Below are positions 1 to 8,889 of a stretch of DNA of 38,820 nt, one piece after another (position 1 is the first letter of the stretch; each line of letters begins with the position of its first letter). The stretch is from positions 1 through 38,820 of the IMG/VR virus record IMGVR_UViG_3300037321_000085; one strand, given 5' to 3'. Both the position numbers and the translations under genes were made by a program. This DNA comes from a virus. The notes under the pieces were generated by a model, which was not told the DNA's origin, searched no databases, and saw only the letters and a list, made by a program, of their open reading frames with translations.

Positions 1-420
1 TAGTGCGGTGATGCTGGAAGCATTTGCACTATCGCCAGACGCACGCACGCTCTGCTCGGTAACAATGCTGGCAGCGTTGGTTGTAACTTGCCCCTGAATT
101 GTCGAATCTGCCGCTTCATAAGCTGCCGTCAGTGTGGTGGATAGCGTAGCCCGTGCGCCGGATGCATCCGCAGCAACGACTGCATCCGCTGCAATATAGG
201 CACTCGATACCGCGCCATCCGCTGCCGTGTATTCGGTCTCTAGCAGGACAATATTCTGCCGGTTCCGGTTCACGCCTGAAAGGATTTCCCCCGTCAGGCG
301 ATCCTTGCCCTGGAAATAGTTGATCCAGCCGCGCGCTAACCCGCCAAGGCGATCTGTCAGGCTATCGCGTGGCAAAGGCTCCGGCGTACCGGTTATGTCG
401 TCTCCGGGTGCAATAGCCAT
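1..420 (-). CDS. Tail fibre/tail tip protein, N-terminal part (continues across contig ends)
   Basis: The ATG at 420 overlaps the stop of the upstream stabilisation gene (TAATG). The frame runs off base 1 and continues in the same frame at 38775, because bases 1-45 equal 38776-38820. Joined, the protein is 749 residues. This part holds a unique head of about 85 residues, then Ala-rich sequence (YIAADAVVAADASGARA) leading into the first of three 43-residue tandem repeats. Such repeats are typical of the elongated trimeric stalk of receptor-binding fibres. Its position after the head-completion genes fits a tail appendage. Function is inferred from composition and synteny; no specific fibre family is recognised in the head domain. 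Confidence 0.75.
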   Translation of the reverse strand, partial: MAIAPGDDITGTPEPLPRDSLTDRLGGLARGWINYFQGKDRLTGEILSGVNRNRQNIVLLETEYTAADGAVSSAYIAADAVVAADASGARATLSTTLTAAYEAADSTIQGQVTTNAASIVTEQSVRASGDSANASSITAL

Positions 421-1838
421 TAGCTCGCATCACCCCATGACACGCCCGTCACCGTGAATGCGACCGGCTCAGCTATTTTGAAATGCAGGATTGTCTGGGG
501 CCTGCGTCCTCGCCCGTTCTGGTTCCATTTGGATCGCTCGTCATAAGCGCCTTGTGCGCCAAGTTTGCGTGACCGGAAGCTCGACCATGTGTTTCCATTA
601 TCCGTCGATATGCGCATCTGAATAACTGGCGCAGAGCCATCGCCAGCAGCCAACCCGCCGCCTTTCGATCCATCCACCATGATCGGGCCAAGCGCAGGGC
701 GACCCGCGTCATGCGGGATATGTGCGGTAAACTCGCGTGTAATATCCGTTCCCAGCGTCTCAGCATCTGCCTGCTCATCGGTTGCGTAATCCCGGCTCAG
801 GTGCATGAATGCCGTTCCCGTGCGTTTGGTAGCGTATTGCGCGCCCCCGGCTGTAAGGATGCGCGAGAAGGCCCATGTGTCGCTGCTATCGGTCTTGCGA
901 AGGTGCCAGTCCTGTGTCCCGCCCTTCAGCACAGCGCAGAAGTTTAGCCCGTTCAGGACGTAGAACTCATCGCCTTCTGCCTTGTATGTGCTCGCAATCA
1001 GGTTTGTTGCCGTCTCAGCCGCGATCAGCCGTGACAACCAGGGAGGGCTGATGGTTTGGGCGTTGGCGCCGGACAGCACGACCACGTTATTCGTCGGATC
1101 GACCCAGACCGGGCCATATGACGTGATCGCAATCGTATCGCGTGCCTTGCAACCGGTTGGCACCACACTGGACGCGCGGCTAAACGGATCAGAGGCATTC
1201 GATGGCTCAGAATACCACATCTCCAGCGTCTCCGTGCCGAACATCAGGGCCATCTCTGCCCACCGTCGCACCGCAACCAGATTATCCGGCGAACCTTCAG
1301 CCGTGTAGAAGTTCAGGCCCGTGATATCGTCAAAGTCCAGAACAGACGAGTAGAAGAACCGCCCCGCTGTCGTCGTCATCAAAAGCCGTTGGCTCATCAC
1401 AGTAACCGACGTAATCCCTGACGGGAAATCCACATCCGTCGCTGCGGCGATTGTCGTGCCCGCTGAGACGTAAACCGTACCACCCGACAGGATGGCAAGC
1501 TCAGTCTGCGATATGGCCACGTCTGCCCTGTCTGTGCCGCTCACAGTGCCGGTGATCGTGCCAAACGTGCCGGTGGCCGGAACCCATGTTCTCAGTGTCG
1601 TGCCGTCGAGGATCAGCACCTTGCCAGAGGCGAACGCATCCTCCTGCGCCATCGCCCGGATATTGCCCTGAATGACGTTGCCAGCGTCCTTGTCCATCGT
1701 GCCAGGCGTCGTCATCAGCTTGATCGGACGGGCCGGGTCAGACTCGTTTGGCTCGGCATACATATTGACCAGCACCTTCTCTGAATCACCAGCGAAGGCA
1801 CGGGCCGAATGTCCTGTGGCGAAGACTGCGCGTGGCAT
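420..1838 (-). CDS. P22 gp10-like packaged DNA stabilisation / tail hub protein
   Basis: The product is 472 residues. The N terminus (residues 24-45, VNMYAEPNESDP followed by PIKLMTTPG) matches the start of the phage stabilisation family typified by P22 gp10, which plugs the portal after packaging and forms part of the tail needle hub. The rest is beta-rich and propeller-like. It is the last gene of the connector block (portal, scaffold, capsid, adaptor, this gene), the same order as in P22-like podoviruses. It overlaps the upstream gene by one base and the fibre gene by one base. The assignment rests on N-terminal similarity and synteny. Confidence 0.7.
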   Translation of the reverse strand: MPRAVFATGHSARAFAGDSEKVLVNMYAEPNESDPARPIKLMTTPGTMDKDAGNVIQGNIRAMAQEDAFASGKVLILDGTTLRTWVPATGTFGTITGTVSGTDRADVAISQTELAILSGGTVYVSAGTTIAAATDVDFPSGITSVTVMSQRLLMTTTAGRFFYSSVLDFDDITGLNFYTAEGSPDNLVAVRRWAEMALMFGTETLEMWYSEPSNASDPFSRASSVVPTGCKARDTIAITSYGPVWVDPTNNVVVLSGANAQTISPPWLSRLIAAETATNLIASTYKAEGDEFYVLNGLNFCAVLKGGTQDWHLRKTDSSDTWAFSRILTAGGAQYATKRTGTAFMHLSRDYATDEQADAETLGTDITREFTAHIPHDAGRPALGPIMVDGSKGGGLAAGDGSAPVIQMRISTDNGNTWSSFRSRKLGAQGAYDERSKWNQNGRGRRPQTILHFKIAEPVAFTVTGVSWGDAS

Positions 1839-2233
1839 TATTCAGGCGTCATTTCACCACGGATCACCTCATCCGCATCCGCTGCCGTGGTGATGACCTC
1901 CGCAAGGTCGGGCCGCATTTCCTTGGCCATGCGAATGCGTGTCGAGTGGTGCAGAGTCTCCCAATCTTCCGGGATCGTACCTGCACCGACGCGCGGGATT
2001 TTCAACTCCTCGAATACCTCTTCCGGTGTCTGCTCCTCGTCTGCCGGGTAATCATTCGGATCGGGGTCAAGCAATGGCTCGGCTTCGACCGCATCAACAC
2101 GGACAAAGCCCTCAAGCGCAGACAGCTTGGCGATCAGCTTCTCATCGTCAATCTCATGCGTCTGACCCAACTGGAATGATACGCCCCAGATATCCCGCGC
2201 ATCCCAAGGCCCTTCGTAGCGAAATACTGCCAT
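1838..2233 (-). CDS. Hypothetical virion-region protein
   Basis: This is 131 residues from the ATG at 2233, which has AGGAGAC eight bases upstream; the longer open frame to 2272 has no such site. The N terminus (MAVFRYEGPWDARDIWG) and the following HEIDDEKLIAKLSALEGFV segment resemble small head-tail joining proteins with a compact alpha/beta start. The C-terminal half is strongly acidic (PDPNDYPADEEQTPEE). It lies between a putative adaptor and the gp10-like protein, so a connector or head-completion role is plausible. I do not recognise the family. Confidence 0.65.
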   Translation of the reverse strand: MAVFRYEGPWDARDIWGVSFQLGQTHEIDDEKLIAKLSALEGFVRVDAVEAEPLLDPDPNDYPADEEQTPEEVFEELKIPRVGAGTIPEDWETLHHSTRIRMAKEMRPDLAEVITTAADADEVIRGEMTPE

Positions 2234-2243
2234 CGGTCGTCTC

Positions 2244-2591
2244 CTAGAAGTAAATGTGTGGTGTGGTCTCATGGTCAGATCCCTGCGCGATGATTTCGCG
2301 TATCAGGGCTTCGCCAGAGCGTTTGGCAGCAATGTATTGGGCGGACTCGCCAAGGGACATAAACGAGGTGGCGCAGTTAGCCCCCACCATGATGGTCATG
2401 CCCCGCGCTACGCTCTCAGGGATGGCAGAGACGGCCCAATAGGCCAGCTTCTTCTCTTCCAGCTCTGCCATGATTTCAGCAATCGCCAGATCGACTGTGG
2501 CGTCATCCTCGGTCGAGGGCGTTTCGCCGCCGATAGTGACGTTCAGGTAAAGCAGGACGCGGGCCACAAGCCCGGCTTGGTTAACAGCCAT
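2244..2591 (-). CDS. Putative head-tail adaptor (connector) protein
   Basis: The product is 115 residues and mostly helical, with an acidic N-terminal helix (ATVDLAIAEIMAELEEKK), a mid-section PESVARGMTIMVGANCATSF and a C-terminal tail TTPHIYF. The size, helical character and location between capsid and gp10-like genes match the gp4/gp6-type adaptors that dock under the portal in podo- and siphoviruses. The start at 2591 overlaps the small upstream frame by 11 bases. Adaptor is inferred from position and predicted helices, not from a specific motif. Confidence 0.6.
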   Translation of the reverse strand: MAVNQAGLVARVLLYLNVTIGGETPSTEDDATVDLAIAEIMAELEEKKLAYWAVSAIPESVARGMTIMVGANCATSFMSLGESAQYIAAKRSGEALIREIIAQGSDHETTPHIYF

Positions 2592-2724
2592 CTGCGGTCT
2601 CCAGTGCGTTCACGCCGCGCCGGATGCACTCAACCCGGAGGTCGCCCATGCTCTCAGCATGTTCAAGATGCACCTGGCCGGTAAGGCTAGGCGTCAGGAC
2701 TGCCAGTCGCATGGGCGTTTCCAT
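2581..2724 (-). CDS. Small 47-residue protein, possible remnant of a glycosyltransferase-like gene
   Basis: The frame opens at an ATG overlapping the upstream stop (TAATG at 2726-2722) and closes inside the next gene's start, so it fits the operon exactly. The segment MRLAVLTPSLTGQVHLEHAE resembles the first strand and loop of phage glycosyltransferase-like Rossmann proteins (hydrophobic strand, then TPS-x-TG), but the remaining fold is absent. There is no strong Shine-Dalgarno, so expression would depend on coupling. It may be a truncated relic or a genuine small protein. Confidence 0.4.
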   Translation of the reverse strand: METPMRLAVLTPSLTGQVHLEHAESMGDLRVECIRRGVNALETADGC

Positions 2725-3089
2725 TATGGGATGTAGCTGATAATAACGCGGGCCGAACCAGCGGAAGCCGCTGTGCCGGTCTGCGCATACGTCGCAGTGA
2801 ACGTGGTGTCCGCTGCGAGCACCTGCGTCACGGCCGTATCGAGCGGAACGAATGCAATCGTGCCACCCGCAAGGTCTGTGGCATACAGGTCATCGTCTGC
2901 TGTGGTGCCGATATCGATCAGGTTGGTCGAACCCGCATTGAAAGCCACGTTCACATTCGCGCCGGAAATCGGCTTGAGAATGACCGAGCCAGACGGGACC
3001 GTGCCAATCGTGACGACACCGCTGTCAAAGTTCAGCGTGGCGTCGATATAGTGCACCTGCTGTGTGTGGTATTTGCGTGCTTGAGACAT
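2724..3089 (-). CDS. Probable head decoration or capsid-associated protein
   Basis: The product is 121 residues, almost entirely beta and rich in Thr, Ala and Val, with no charged helices (VVTIGTVPSGSVILKPISGA). A strong ribosome-binding site (AGGGAGGG) precedes ATG 3089, only 15 bases after the capsid gene, consistent with very high expression. Small beta-rich proteins directly downstream of the major capsid gene are often capsid decoration or stabilising proteins. This is inference from position and composition. Confidence 0.55.
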   Translation of the reverse strand: MSQARKYHTQQVHYIDATLNFDSGVVTIGTVPSGSVILKPISGANVNVAFNAGSTNLIDIGTTADDDLYATDLAGGTIAFVPLDTAVTQVLAADTTFTATYAQTGTAASAGSARVIISYIP

Positions 3090-3103
3090 TTTCTATCCCT
3101 CCC

Positions 3104-4219
3104 TTACGATGCAGCGAACAGGCCGGTGATCATCCCGTGATCAAGGCCGTTGTAACGAAGTTTCTCGACTGACCAGAGCGACTCGACGCCAACGCCTTTG
3201 ATGAAGCCATAATCGTCCTCATTGCGTTTCGTTGACTTCGTGGTCTGGCCCCATGCACAGCCAAGCGCCTGAGCGCCCATGAAGTACACCGGGTAGACCG
3301 CTGCGCTGGAATTACCGATATTGCCGTAACCGCTAATCTCAGGGATTTCGCGGTGCACAACACCGTCAATGACCAGATCCCCATCCTGGAAGATCGGGTT
3401 CGATTCCACATCACGCGGACGGCCATCAAGGTTGATCGTGTCCATCGCCGTCTTCAGGTTGGCGAACGTCTCGACACCGTGGAAGGCGACGAAATACTCA
3501 CGGCCCTGCGTACCCGTGCGTAGCGGGCGGATCGATGGCAGGTCAATGCTGTCACCCTTGTCGATACGGAACCGGCGACGGGCCATGCGCTTCAGGAGAC
3601 GGGAACTTTCGACGGTGAACTTGTCGTTCGTGCCGTCAACGGTTGCCGAGCCTGTTGCAAACGTGGCGTTGTAGTTGGCTTCCGCGTTACCAAACAGAAT
3701 CCGGTACTGGTTAGCAGCCGCCCATGTGTTCTTCTGGGCCGCTGTGGCGTCAGAAAAGAACACTTCCTTGGCATGGCCCGGATCGTCTGTATAAGAGCCG
3801 GATGCCTCGACCACAGAGCCAAGCGCATTGATGACGGAATCGCGCATGTCGTCCATGTCGCGAACCTTCAGCATGTCCTTGGATGCGTTCAGGAGGTCGA
3901 TGACAGAGTTCTGCTCGTCGGACTTCTTGATCGCGACGGCATATCGATGCCAGTAGGGCTTCAGGTCATACCCGGAATTGCCAAGCTGCATCTCGTTTGC
4001 AACCAGCGTACCCGTGCCGGTATTGGTGCCTGAAAGGGCTGTAACCAGCGGGATGGTGATAACCTGCCCGCCTTTGATGAGGTCGCGCTTAACCACAATC
4101 GGGTTGTTCGGACCGGCGCCCATGTAGGGCATGAATCCGCTCTCACGAACGAACTCTTTGAAGTAGTTTGTTTCCCACTTCTTGAGGACCAGCTCGGTGG
4201 CTGGGGTCGTATAGGCCAT
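3104..4219 (-). CDS. Major capsid protein
   Basis: The product is 371 residues. The N terminus (KKWETNYFKEFVRESGFMPY) and the later segment YDLKPYWHRYAVAIKKSDEQ fit the N4 gp56/DUF4043-type HK97-fold coat proteins: an N-arm helix, an early beta E-loop region (GGQVITIPLVTALSG), then the spine helix region rich in Asp and Met. It has a strong ribosome-binding site (AGGAAATAGGAA) before ATG 4219 and sits right after the scaffold gene. Length, order and high-expression signals all support the major coat. Confidence 0.87.
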   Translation of the reverse strand: MAYTTPATELVLKKWETNYFKEFVRESGFMPYMGAGPNNPIVVKRDLIKGGQVITIPLVTALSGTNTGTGTLVANEMQLGNSGYDLKPYWHRYAVAIKKSDEQNSVIDLLNASKDMLKVRDMDDMRDSVINALGSVVEASGSYTDDPGHAKEVFFSDATAAQKNTWAAANQYRILFGNAEANYNATFATGSATVDGTNDKFTVESSRLLKRMARRRFRIDKGDSIDLPSIRPLRTGTQGREYFVAFHGVETFANLKTAMDTINLDGRPRDVESNPIFQDGDLVIDGVVHREIPEISGYGNIGNSSAAVYPVYFMGAQALGCAWGQTTKSTKRNEDDYGFIKGVGVESLWSVEKLRYNGLDHGMITGLFAAS

Positions 4220-4232
4220 TTCCTATTTCCTG

Positions 4233-5021
4233 TTATTTGAACAGGGCGTCGAAAGCATCTCCATCCGCAGGTGTGTCTGAAGACGTCGCACCAGCCCCGC
4301 CACGAGCCAACGAAGGCGGCGTGTTGGGTTTGGCATTTCCGTTTGACTGCACGGCAGGCTGACCTGTTGCCTCTGCCAGCCACTGCGCTTTAAGGGCTTC
4401 GAGACCCCCTGCGGACTGGATGGCTTTGACTTCGGCTTGCTGCTTGTGCCACTTCACAATCTCGCCCATCGGATGAGGATGGTTGACCAGTGAATAGCTG
4501 TACGCACTGACTTGGGGATCGTTTGCGCAAGCCTGATCGAAATCAGCCCATGCCTGCTGGACTTCTGCCTCAGATGTTGATTGAGACGCCATGAATGCGC
4601 TCATCTGCATCTTCATCTGGGACAGACTGCCCTGTGTGTAGCCTTGCGGATCGTCTTCAAATTCAAACTGCGGACCAGCGAACTCCGGGCCCTTGGTTTG
4701 GGGGGATTGGCCCGTGCCTTGCCTGGACTTCAGCTCCTGAAGCTCTTTGCGCAAGGCCTGGACCACTGACAGCGGTACTTGGGTTCCGTGTTCATCCGAT
4801 GGCGGCTCGGATGAATAACCGTCTGCTTCGACGGCTGTTTTAGCGCCCTGCTCGACCTGGCTTGCTTGCGCCTCAGCTTCGGCCTTTACGAACTTGCCAT
4901 CTGGTCCACGGGTAGGCCCTTTCGAGGCGTCCTCCACTGGCTCAGGGGCCTGCTCGATAGCTTCTGCCGGGGCTTCGTCAGCCATGAAGTCTTCGTCTAG
5001 GAAATCCTTTGTCTCACTCAT
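4233..5021 (-). CDS. Scaffolding protein
   Basis: This is 262 residues from ATG 5021, chosen over the GTG at 5036 because GGAGCGA lies just upstream. It is highly acidic at the N terminus (DFLDEDFMADEAPAEAIEQA), carries a disordered PTRGPDGKFVKAE linker, a central coiled coil (LSVVQALRKELQELKSRQ) and a C-terminal region ending in DAFDALFK. Acidic, coiled-coil, low-complexity proteins between portal and coat genes are the hallmark of internal scaffolds. Scaffolds guide procapsid assembly and leave before DNA packaging. No protease domain is visible in it. Confidence 0.8.
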   Translation of the reverse strand: MSETKDFLDEDFMADEAPAEAIEQAPEPVEDASKGPTRGPDGKFVKAEAEAQASQVEQGAKTAVEADGYSSEPPSDEHGTQVPLSVVQALRKELQELKSRQGTGQSPQTKGPEFAGPQFEFEDDPQGYTQGSLSQMKMQMSAFMASQSTSEAEVQQAWADFDQACANDPQVSAYSYSLVNHPHPMGEIVKWHKQQAEVKAIQSAGGLEALKAQWLAEATGQPAVQSNGNAKPNTPPSLARGGAGATSSDTPADGDAFDALFK

Positions 5022-5105
5022 AATTCGTCGCTCCACGCCCGAACAGCGGCGGCCTGATACGCCCGAAAATCACCCGGCGGCGGTGTTTGACCCTTGCGGG
5101 AAAAC

Positions 5106-7085
5106 TTATCTGCGAGGCGGAGCAGGCGCTGGGTCCGGCTTCGTCGCATTGATCATTGTGGCCGTTGCCTGCGCACGGTCCCTGGCCATCTGTGGCCCGG
5201 CTTTCGCCTCTTCCAGTGCCAGCTTGCGTTCCTCGCGCATCGCCTTGGCTACCATGTCCTGTATGCGGGCCTGATCCAGCGCACTCGTTGGCTCTGGCGG
5301 CTTTTGCTGCATCTGCTGTTGCATCTGCTGCATGGCCTTTTGCATCTCTTCGATCTGCTGGCCCGCCTGTTGCAGTTTGGCCTGTGCGCCCATCTCTTCC
5401 TGCAGGCGCTTAATCAACTTGCGCTTGTCCTTGATCTGGCTGGCTTCCAGAAGCACGTCAGGCGGGATAGGAACGCCATTGCCTGCCATCTGCGCTAACT
5501 GCTGGAACTCCTCATGCTGGAGCGTGATCATATCCGGCGCGGCTTCCAGAACGATGTCTGCGTCAATCTCAGCCAGTGAGTTCTTCATCTGCATCTGAGG
5601 CTGGCCCGTCATCGGGTCCACCTGCGGCTGCATCTGTGGTTGGCCGTCTGGTCCCTGCATTGGCTGGCCATCAGGTCCGGCAACAGGAGCCATCACAGGC
5701 TGCATCGAGTTGATCGGTGTGAACCGTGCACCACCCGGAGAATCCTCATCCGTCACTCTAAGGTAATCTTCCTCGGTCCAGAACTGCTTCGCCCTTGCCC
5801 ACATCGCGCGGTAAACCCGCAGCTTCCAGTCATTGTGCGTATCGAACAGCGTGTTCTCTTCGGCCATGCCTGCGTTCTGCTGCAAGGCAATCGCCCGGCC
5901 TGACTGGTCTTCTGTGCCACGTCCCTGCAAGCCTGCGTTCGGCCCGTGCACGTCAATCTCGCTCTTGGCTTCCTGCAACAGCTCGAAATTGTTCGATATC
6001 TCGGACTGGCTCTCAATGAACCCCCACTCAGACCCAATCGCGCCATTCACAATCAGCAGTCCATCAGCGCGGGCAACCTCTTCCTTCGGGTTCTGGTCAG
6101 GCGCGAACACACCCTGCACTCCCCACATTCGGCGATTCTTCATCAGGTTTAGCGCCATCGACCGGCGATAGTTCATCTCCGATTGCGGGCTGATCAGGTC
6201 ACGTACCGTGCCGTAACGCTCATTCTCCCGTGTGACGTAGCAGCTTGCCGCAATTAACGCACAAGCCGGTTCGCCATCCTCATCGAGGTATTTCGAGACG
6301 CCTTCCTCAAGCACGCCTGCCCCGGTGAAATACGTGTAGTTCCAGACCTTGCCCTGTTTCCAGTAGACGCAGCAAACGCGTACCCGCTGGCGTGTAGCAT
6401 CACCCCAGTGATGGCCAGGCTTGTCTTCGTGGCCCTCGTCCATATTGCCAACCTGAGTGAGCGAGCCGTCAAGGAATGCCTGCGCTTCCTCGCTGGGGAA
6501 CATCTCCTTGGCATCTTCAAGGTCGAACCAGTCGCCATAGCCTTGGTATCTGGCGTCAGAGAAGTCCGCATCTTTGGACCGCGGATCATAGAAGTACTGG
6601 TCATAATCGACCATGCGGCATTCAATGTCGTCATCAAACATGACTTCAACGATCTGGATGCCCTCAACGCACAGGTTGCGGAAGGCATTCGTGGCAACCT
6701 TATCGAACCGCGTCTCTGTCTCGATGTAGTCCAGCACGTCAGTGACAACCGCTGCCTGCTCCTCGTTCTCAGGCTGGCGCGGGAACGCACGGGGATCTGA
6801 TCGCTGCTTCTGCTCAATACCGCACAGGAAGTTGACCTTGCGCTTGATCCGGTTGGACGTGACGATGGGCTGGCCACGCTTGCGCAGGATTGCCTTCTCA
6901 GTCTCGTCCCACTGGTCGTCATCAAAGTTGTCGTACCAGTCACGGTCACGGTGCGCCAGCTTGCGGGCAGGCGCGTGCGCTTCCTCCGAGTTGCGGAACC
7001 AGCGCTTGTAGGTTTCGATACCACGGCCCTTGAACTCAGGCTCGTCCTGGCCTTCATCGGGCTTCGGTTCGGTCATACTCGCCAT
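5106..7085 (-). CDS. Portal protein (P22 gp1-like)
   Basis: The product is 659 residues. The N-terminal core (YKRWFRNSEEAHAPARKLAH, WYDNFDDDQWDETEKAILRK, IKRKVNFLCGIEQKQRSDP) matches the P22-type podovirus portal family, which forms the dodecameric DNA channel. The C-terminal part has a Gln/Met/Pro-rich stretch (QPMQGPDGQPQMQPQVDP) and a long Gln-rich coiled coil of about residues 560-620, in line with the barrel of P22 portals. Two starts are possible: ATG 7085, or ATG 7076 that overlaps the terminase stop as ATGA. Confidence 0.9.
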   Translation of the reverse strand: MASMTEPKPDEGQDEPEFKGRGIETYKRWFRNSEEAHAPARKLAHRDRDWYDNFDDDQWDETEKAILRKRGQPIVTSNRIKRKVNFLCGIEQKQRSDPRAFPRQPENEEQAAVVTDVLDYIETETRFDKVATNAFRNLCVEGIQIVEVMFDDDIECRMVDYDQYFYDPRSKDADFSDARYQGYGDWFDLEDAKEMFPSEEAQAFLDGSLTQVGNMDEGHEDKPGHHWGDATRQRVRVCCVYWKQGKVWNYTYFTGAGVLEEGVSKYLDEDGEPACALIAASCYVTRENERYGTVRDLISPQSEMNYRRSMALNLMKNRRMWGVQGVFAPDQNPKEEVARADGLLIVNGAIGSEWGFIESQSEISNNFELLQEAKSEIDVHGPNAGLQGRGTEDQSGRAIALQQNAGMAEENTLFDTHNDWKLRVYRAMWARAKQFWTEEDYLRVTDEDSPGGARFTPINSMQPVMAPVAGPDGQPMQGPDGQPQMQPQVDPMTGQPQMQMKNSLAEIDADIVLEAAPDMITLQHEEFQQLAQMAGNGVPIPPDVLLEASQIKDKRKLIKRLQEEMGAQAKLQQAGQQIEEMQKAMQQMQQQMQQKPPEPTSALDQARIQDMVAKAMREERKLALEEAKAGPQMARDRAQATATMINATKPDPAPAPPRR

Positions 7086-8482
7086 GAATCGCCACTTCCG
7101 TTACTCGTGGATTTGTAGTCACTGAAGCCCGGCTTCCGGTCGGCAGGCCGCTTGCCTGCTATCCAGGGACGAGACATGCAGGCGTATCGCCATTCGTCCG
7201 CTGCGTGGTCTTCAGAGTTTGAGTCCAGGTCTTCCGGCCTCTTCTGGTCATGCGGCAAGGTCGGGATCGTGCGGATCGAGTCCTTGCAAAGCGTGGTGCA
7301 GTAGAGCATTGGCCGGTCATTGCCGATCATCCGCTGGCGCATCTCATCCCAGCCGCCCATTGCACCATTGCGGGCAACCCGCTTGTTGTCTGCCGGCTTG
7401 AAGATGACGCCCGCTCTGCGGAATATCTCGGCGCGGCTTGGGCCACCGTCTTCAGCAAAGATAGCCGGGTCAGCCACGCAGCCTGTGTATGTATGGTCTT
7501 CCGACATCTGCTTGATGCCTGACGCCACTTCCTCGATCGTCAGTTTCAAGCCCTTGTTGGGCGCGCTAGAGCCGTACCATTCCTTGAACCGGATCAGCGC
7601 GCCCCTCGGGATAACGCCCTCTGGTCTTTGCAGGTCATCACCAGCGACCGCCCAGAATCCACACGAGAAGGGCGCAGCAGATCCCCAATCGAAAGACCTG
7701 AACTTGTGCCAGTCCTTGGGTATCTCGAACGGGCTGATGACCAGCTTGGGCGACCAGCAATCGAAAAATGCGCCGTCAATGGCGTTCCAGTCGCCTTCAA
7801 GCCAAGCCCTGACCAATTCCTTTGAGCCGACGAGATAGAGGCGGTTTACATAGTCAGGGTCGTTCGCCAGCAGCGCCTTGTTGTCCGTCACCTTGGACGG
7901 GATGAAACAGCGCGTGTGAATCGCACCGTTCGGCAGGCTGTGGTTCAGTATCTTCATCCCACGTGGATTGGTGTCGATCTCGAACCGCTCCTTGATCCAC
8001 GTTGCCCCAGGACCGCCGGGGTTGGCGAGCAGCGTCATCTTGACGTTCGCACCACGCAGAGCACCCCACATCTTGTCGATGGCATCGGGCATGTGATAGT
8101 TGCCAGCCTCGTCAATATCCACGTCAGTCAGGTTCTGGCCCTGATACTTCTGCGCGTCCCTGGCGCTCTCAAGTGGTCTGAAACGCAATCGACCGCCAGC
8201 GGGAAACGTGAACTGAGACTGGACCTTGTTGAAGCTCGCACCAATCGGACAAAGTATGTCCTGCGCCCGCTCGATCATGTCGTCCGCTTGCGGCATCTCC
8301 TGACGGAAAATTACCTTGTTGAAAATCGACCCGAGCATCTTCTGCCGTATCGCTGCCTTGCCAATGCTTCCGTCTGTCTTGCCTCCGCCTCTCGCTCCGC
8401 CGAACAGGACTTCGCGGGCGGGGCACTTAATTAAGGCTGCCTGCGGGCCGCGCTGGGGTCTCCACAGAGTCCTTTTCTCCAT
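7073..8482 (-). CDS. terL: Terminase large subunit
   Basis: The product is 469 residues. The ATPase domain has Walker A GGARGGGKT at 28-36 and Walker B LTDVDIDEA at 118-126, with a coupling motif around LLANPGGPG. The C-terminal RNase H-like nuclease starts at SFDWGSAAPF, whose Asp at about 265 is the expected first metal ligand. It powers DNA packaging through the portal and cuts the concatemer. It overlaps the small-subunit gene by 56 bases and the portal start by four. Confidence 0.95.
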   Translation of the reverse strand: MEKRTLWRPQRGPQAALIKCPAREVLFGGARGGGKTDGSIGKAAIRQKMLGSIFNKVIFRQEMPQADDMIERAQDILCPIGASFNKVQSQFTFPAGGRLRFRPLESARDAQKYQGQNLTDVDIDEAGNYHMPDAIDKMWGALRGANVKMTLLANPGGPGATWIKERFEIDTNPRGMKILNHSLPNGAIHTRCFIPSKVTDNKALLANDPDYVNRLYLVGSKELVRAWLEGDWNAIDGAFFDCWSPKLVISPFEIPKDWHKFRSFDWGSAAPFSCGFWAVAGDDLQRPEGVIPRGALIRFKEWYGSSAPNKGLKLTIEEVASGIKQMSEDHTYTGCVADPAIFAEDGGPSRAEIFRRAGVIFKPADNKRVARNGAMGGWDEMRQRMIGNDRPMLYCTTLCKDSIRTIPTLPHDQKRPEDLDSNSEDHAADEWRYACMSRPWIAGKRPADRKPGFSDYKSTSNGSGDSWRV

Positions 8483-8882
8483 ACTCTGCTTCCCATTCTT
8501 CGTCGGTCATCGGCTCGTCGGATATCGTGAAGTGCACGTTCTCTGTCTGCGCCTTGGACAGATCGACAATCCTGCCGTTGAGTTTTGCGAGGTCCATCAC
8601 GGCTTGCCTGGCGTTCGTCAGGTCGCTCGCTTCCTTCGCGGCGTCGAATACCCACCAGAGTTCGTTCGTAAGCCTCTCCACGGTCACGCCTGTCTTTTCT
8701 GAGGCATTCTGGCGTAATTCGTTGATCCGAGCGGCGACCTTATCAATTGCTATCAGCCGTGACGCATTGGCATGTGCGCTGCTTGTGTCGGCATACCCTG
8801 CTGATGTGTAAGCTTCTGTCTGGTTCATGCCTTCGACGACATTGCGGCAGAACGCTTCCTGCTGTGCAGATAGTTTGGTCAC
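8427..8882 (-). CDS. terS: Terminase small subunit
   Basis: The product is 151 residues and starts at GTG 8882, preceded by AGGTGA. The N terminus is the Terminase_2 helix-turn-helix (LSAQQEAFCRNVVEGMNQTE, then AYTSAGYADTSSAHANASRL) that binds the packaging site. A central oligomerisation helix and an acidic tail follow (ISDEPMTDEEWEAEYGEKD) that contacts the large subunit. It lies immediately upstream of terL, as is usual. The stop is 56 bases inside terL, so translation of the two is likely coupled. Confidence 0.92.
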   Translation of the reverse strand: MTKLSAQQEAFCRNVVEGMNQTEAYTSAGYADTSSAHANASRLIAIDKVAARINELRQNASEKTGVTVERLTNELWWVFDAAKEASDLTNARQAVMDLAKLNGRIVDLSKAQTENVHFTISDEPMTDEEWEAEYGEKDSVETPARPAGSLN

Positions 8883-8889
8883 TAAATAA

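Noticed and set aside
1-45. 45-bp end repeat as a cos or att site
   Set aside because: It is part of a 129-bp coding repeat present in several copies, and most simply reflects how the circular contig was cut.
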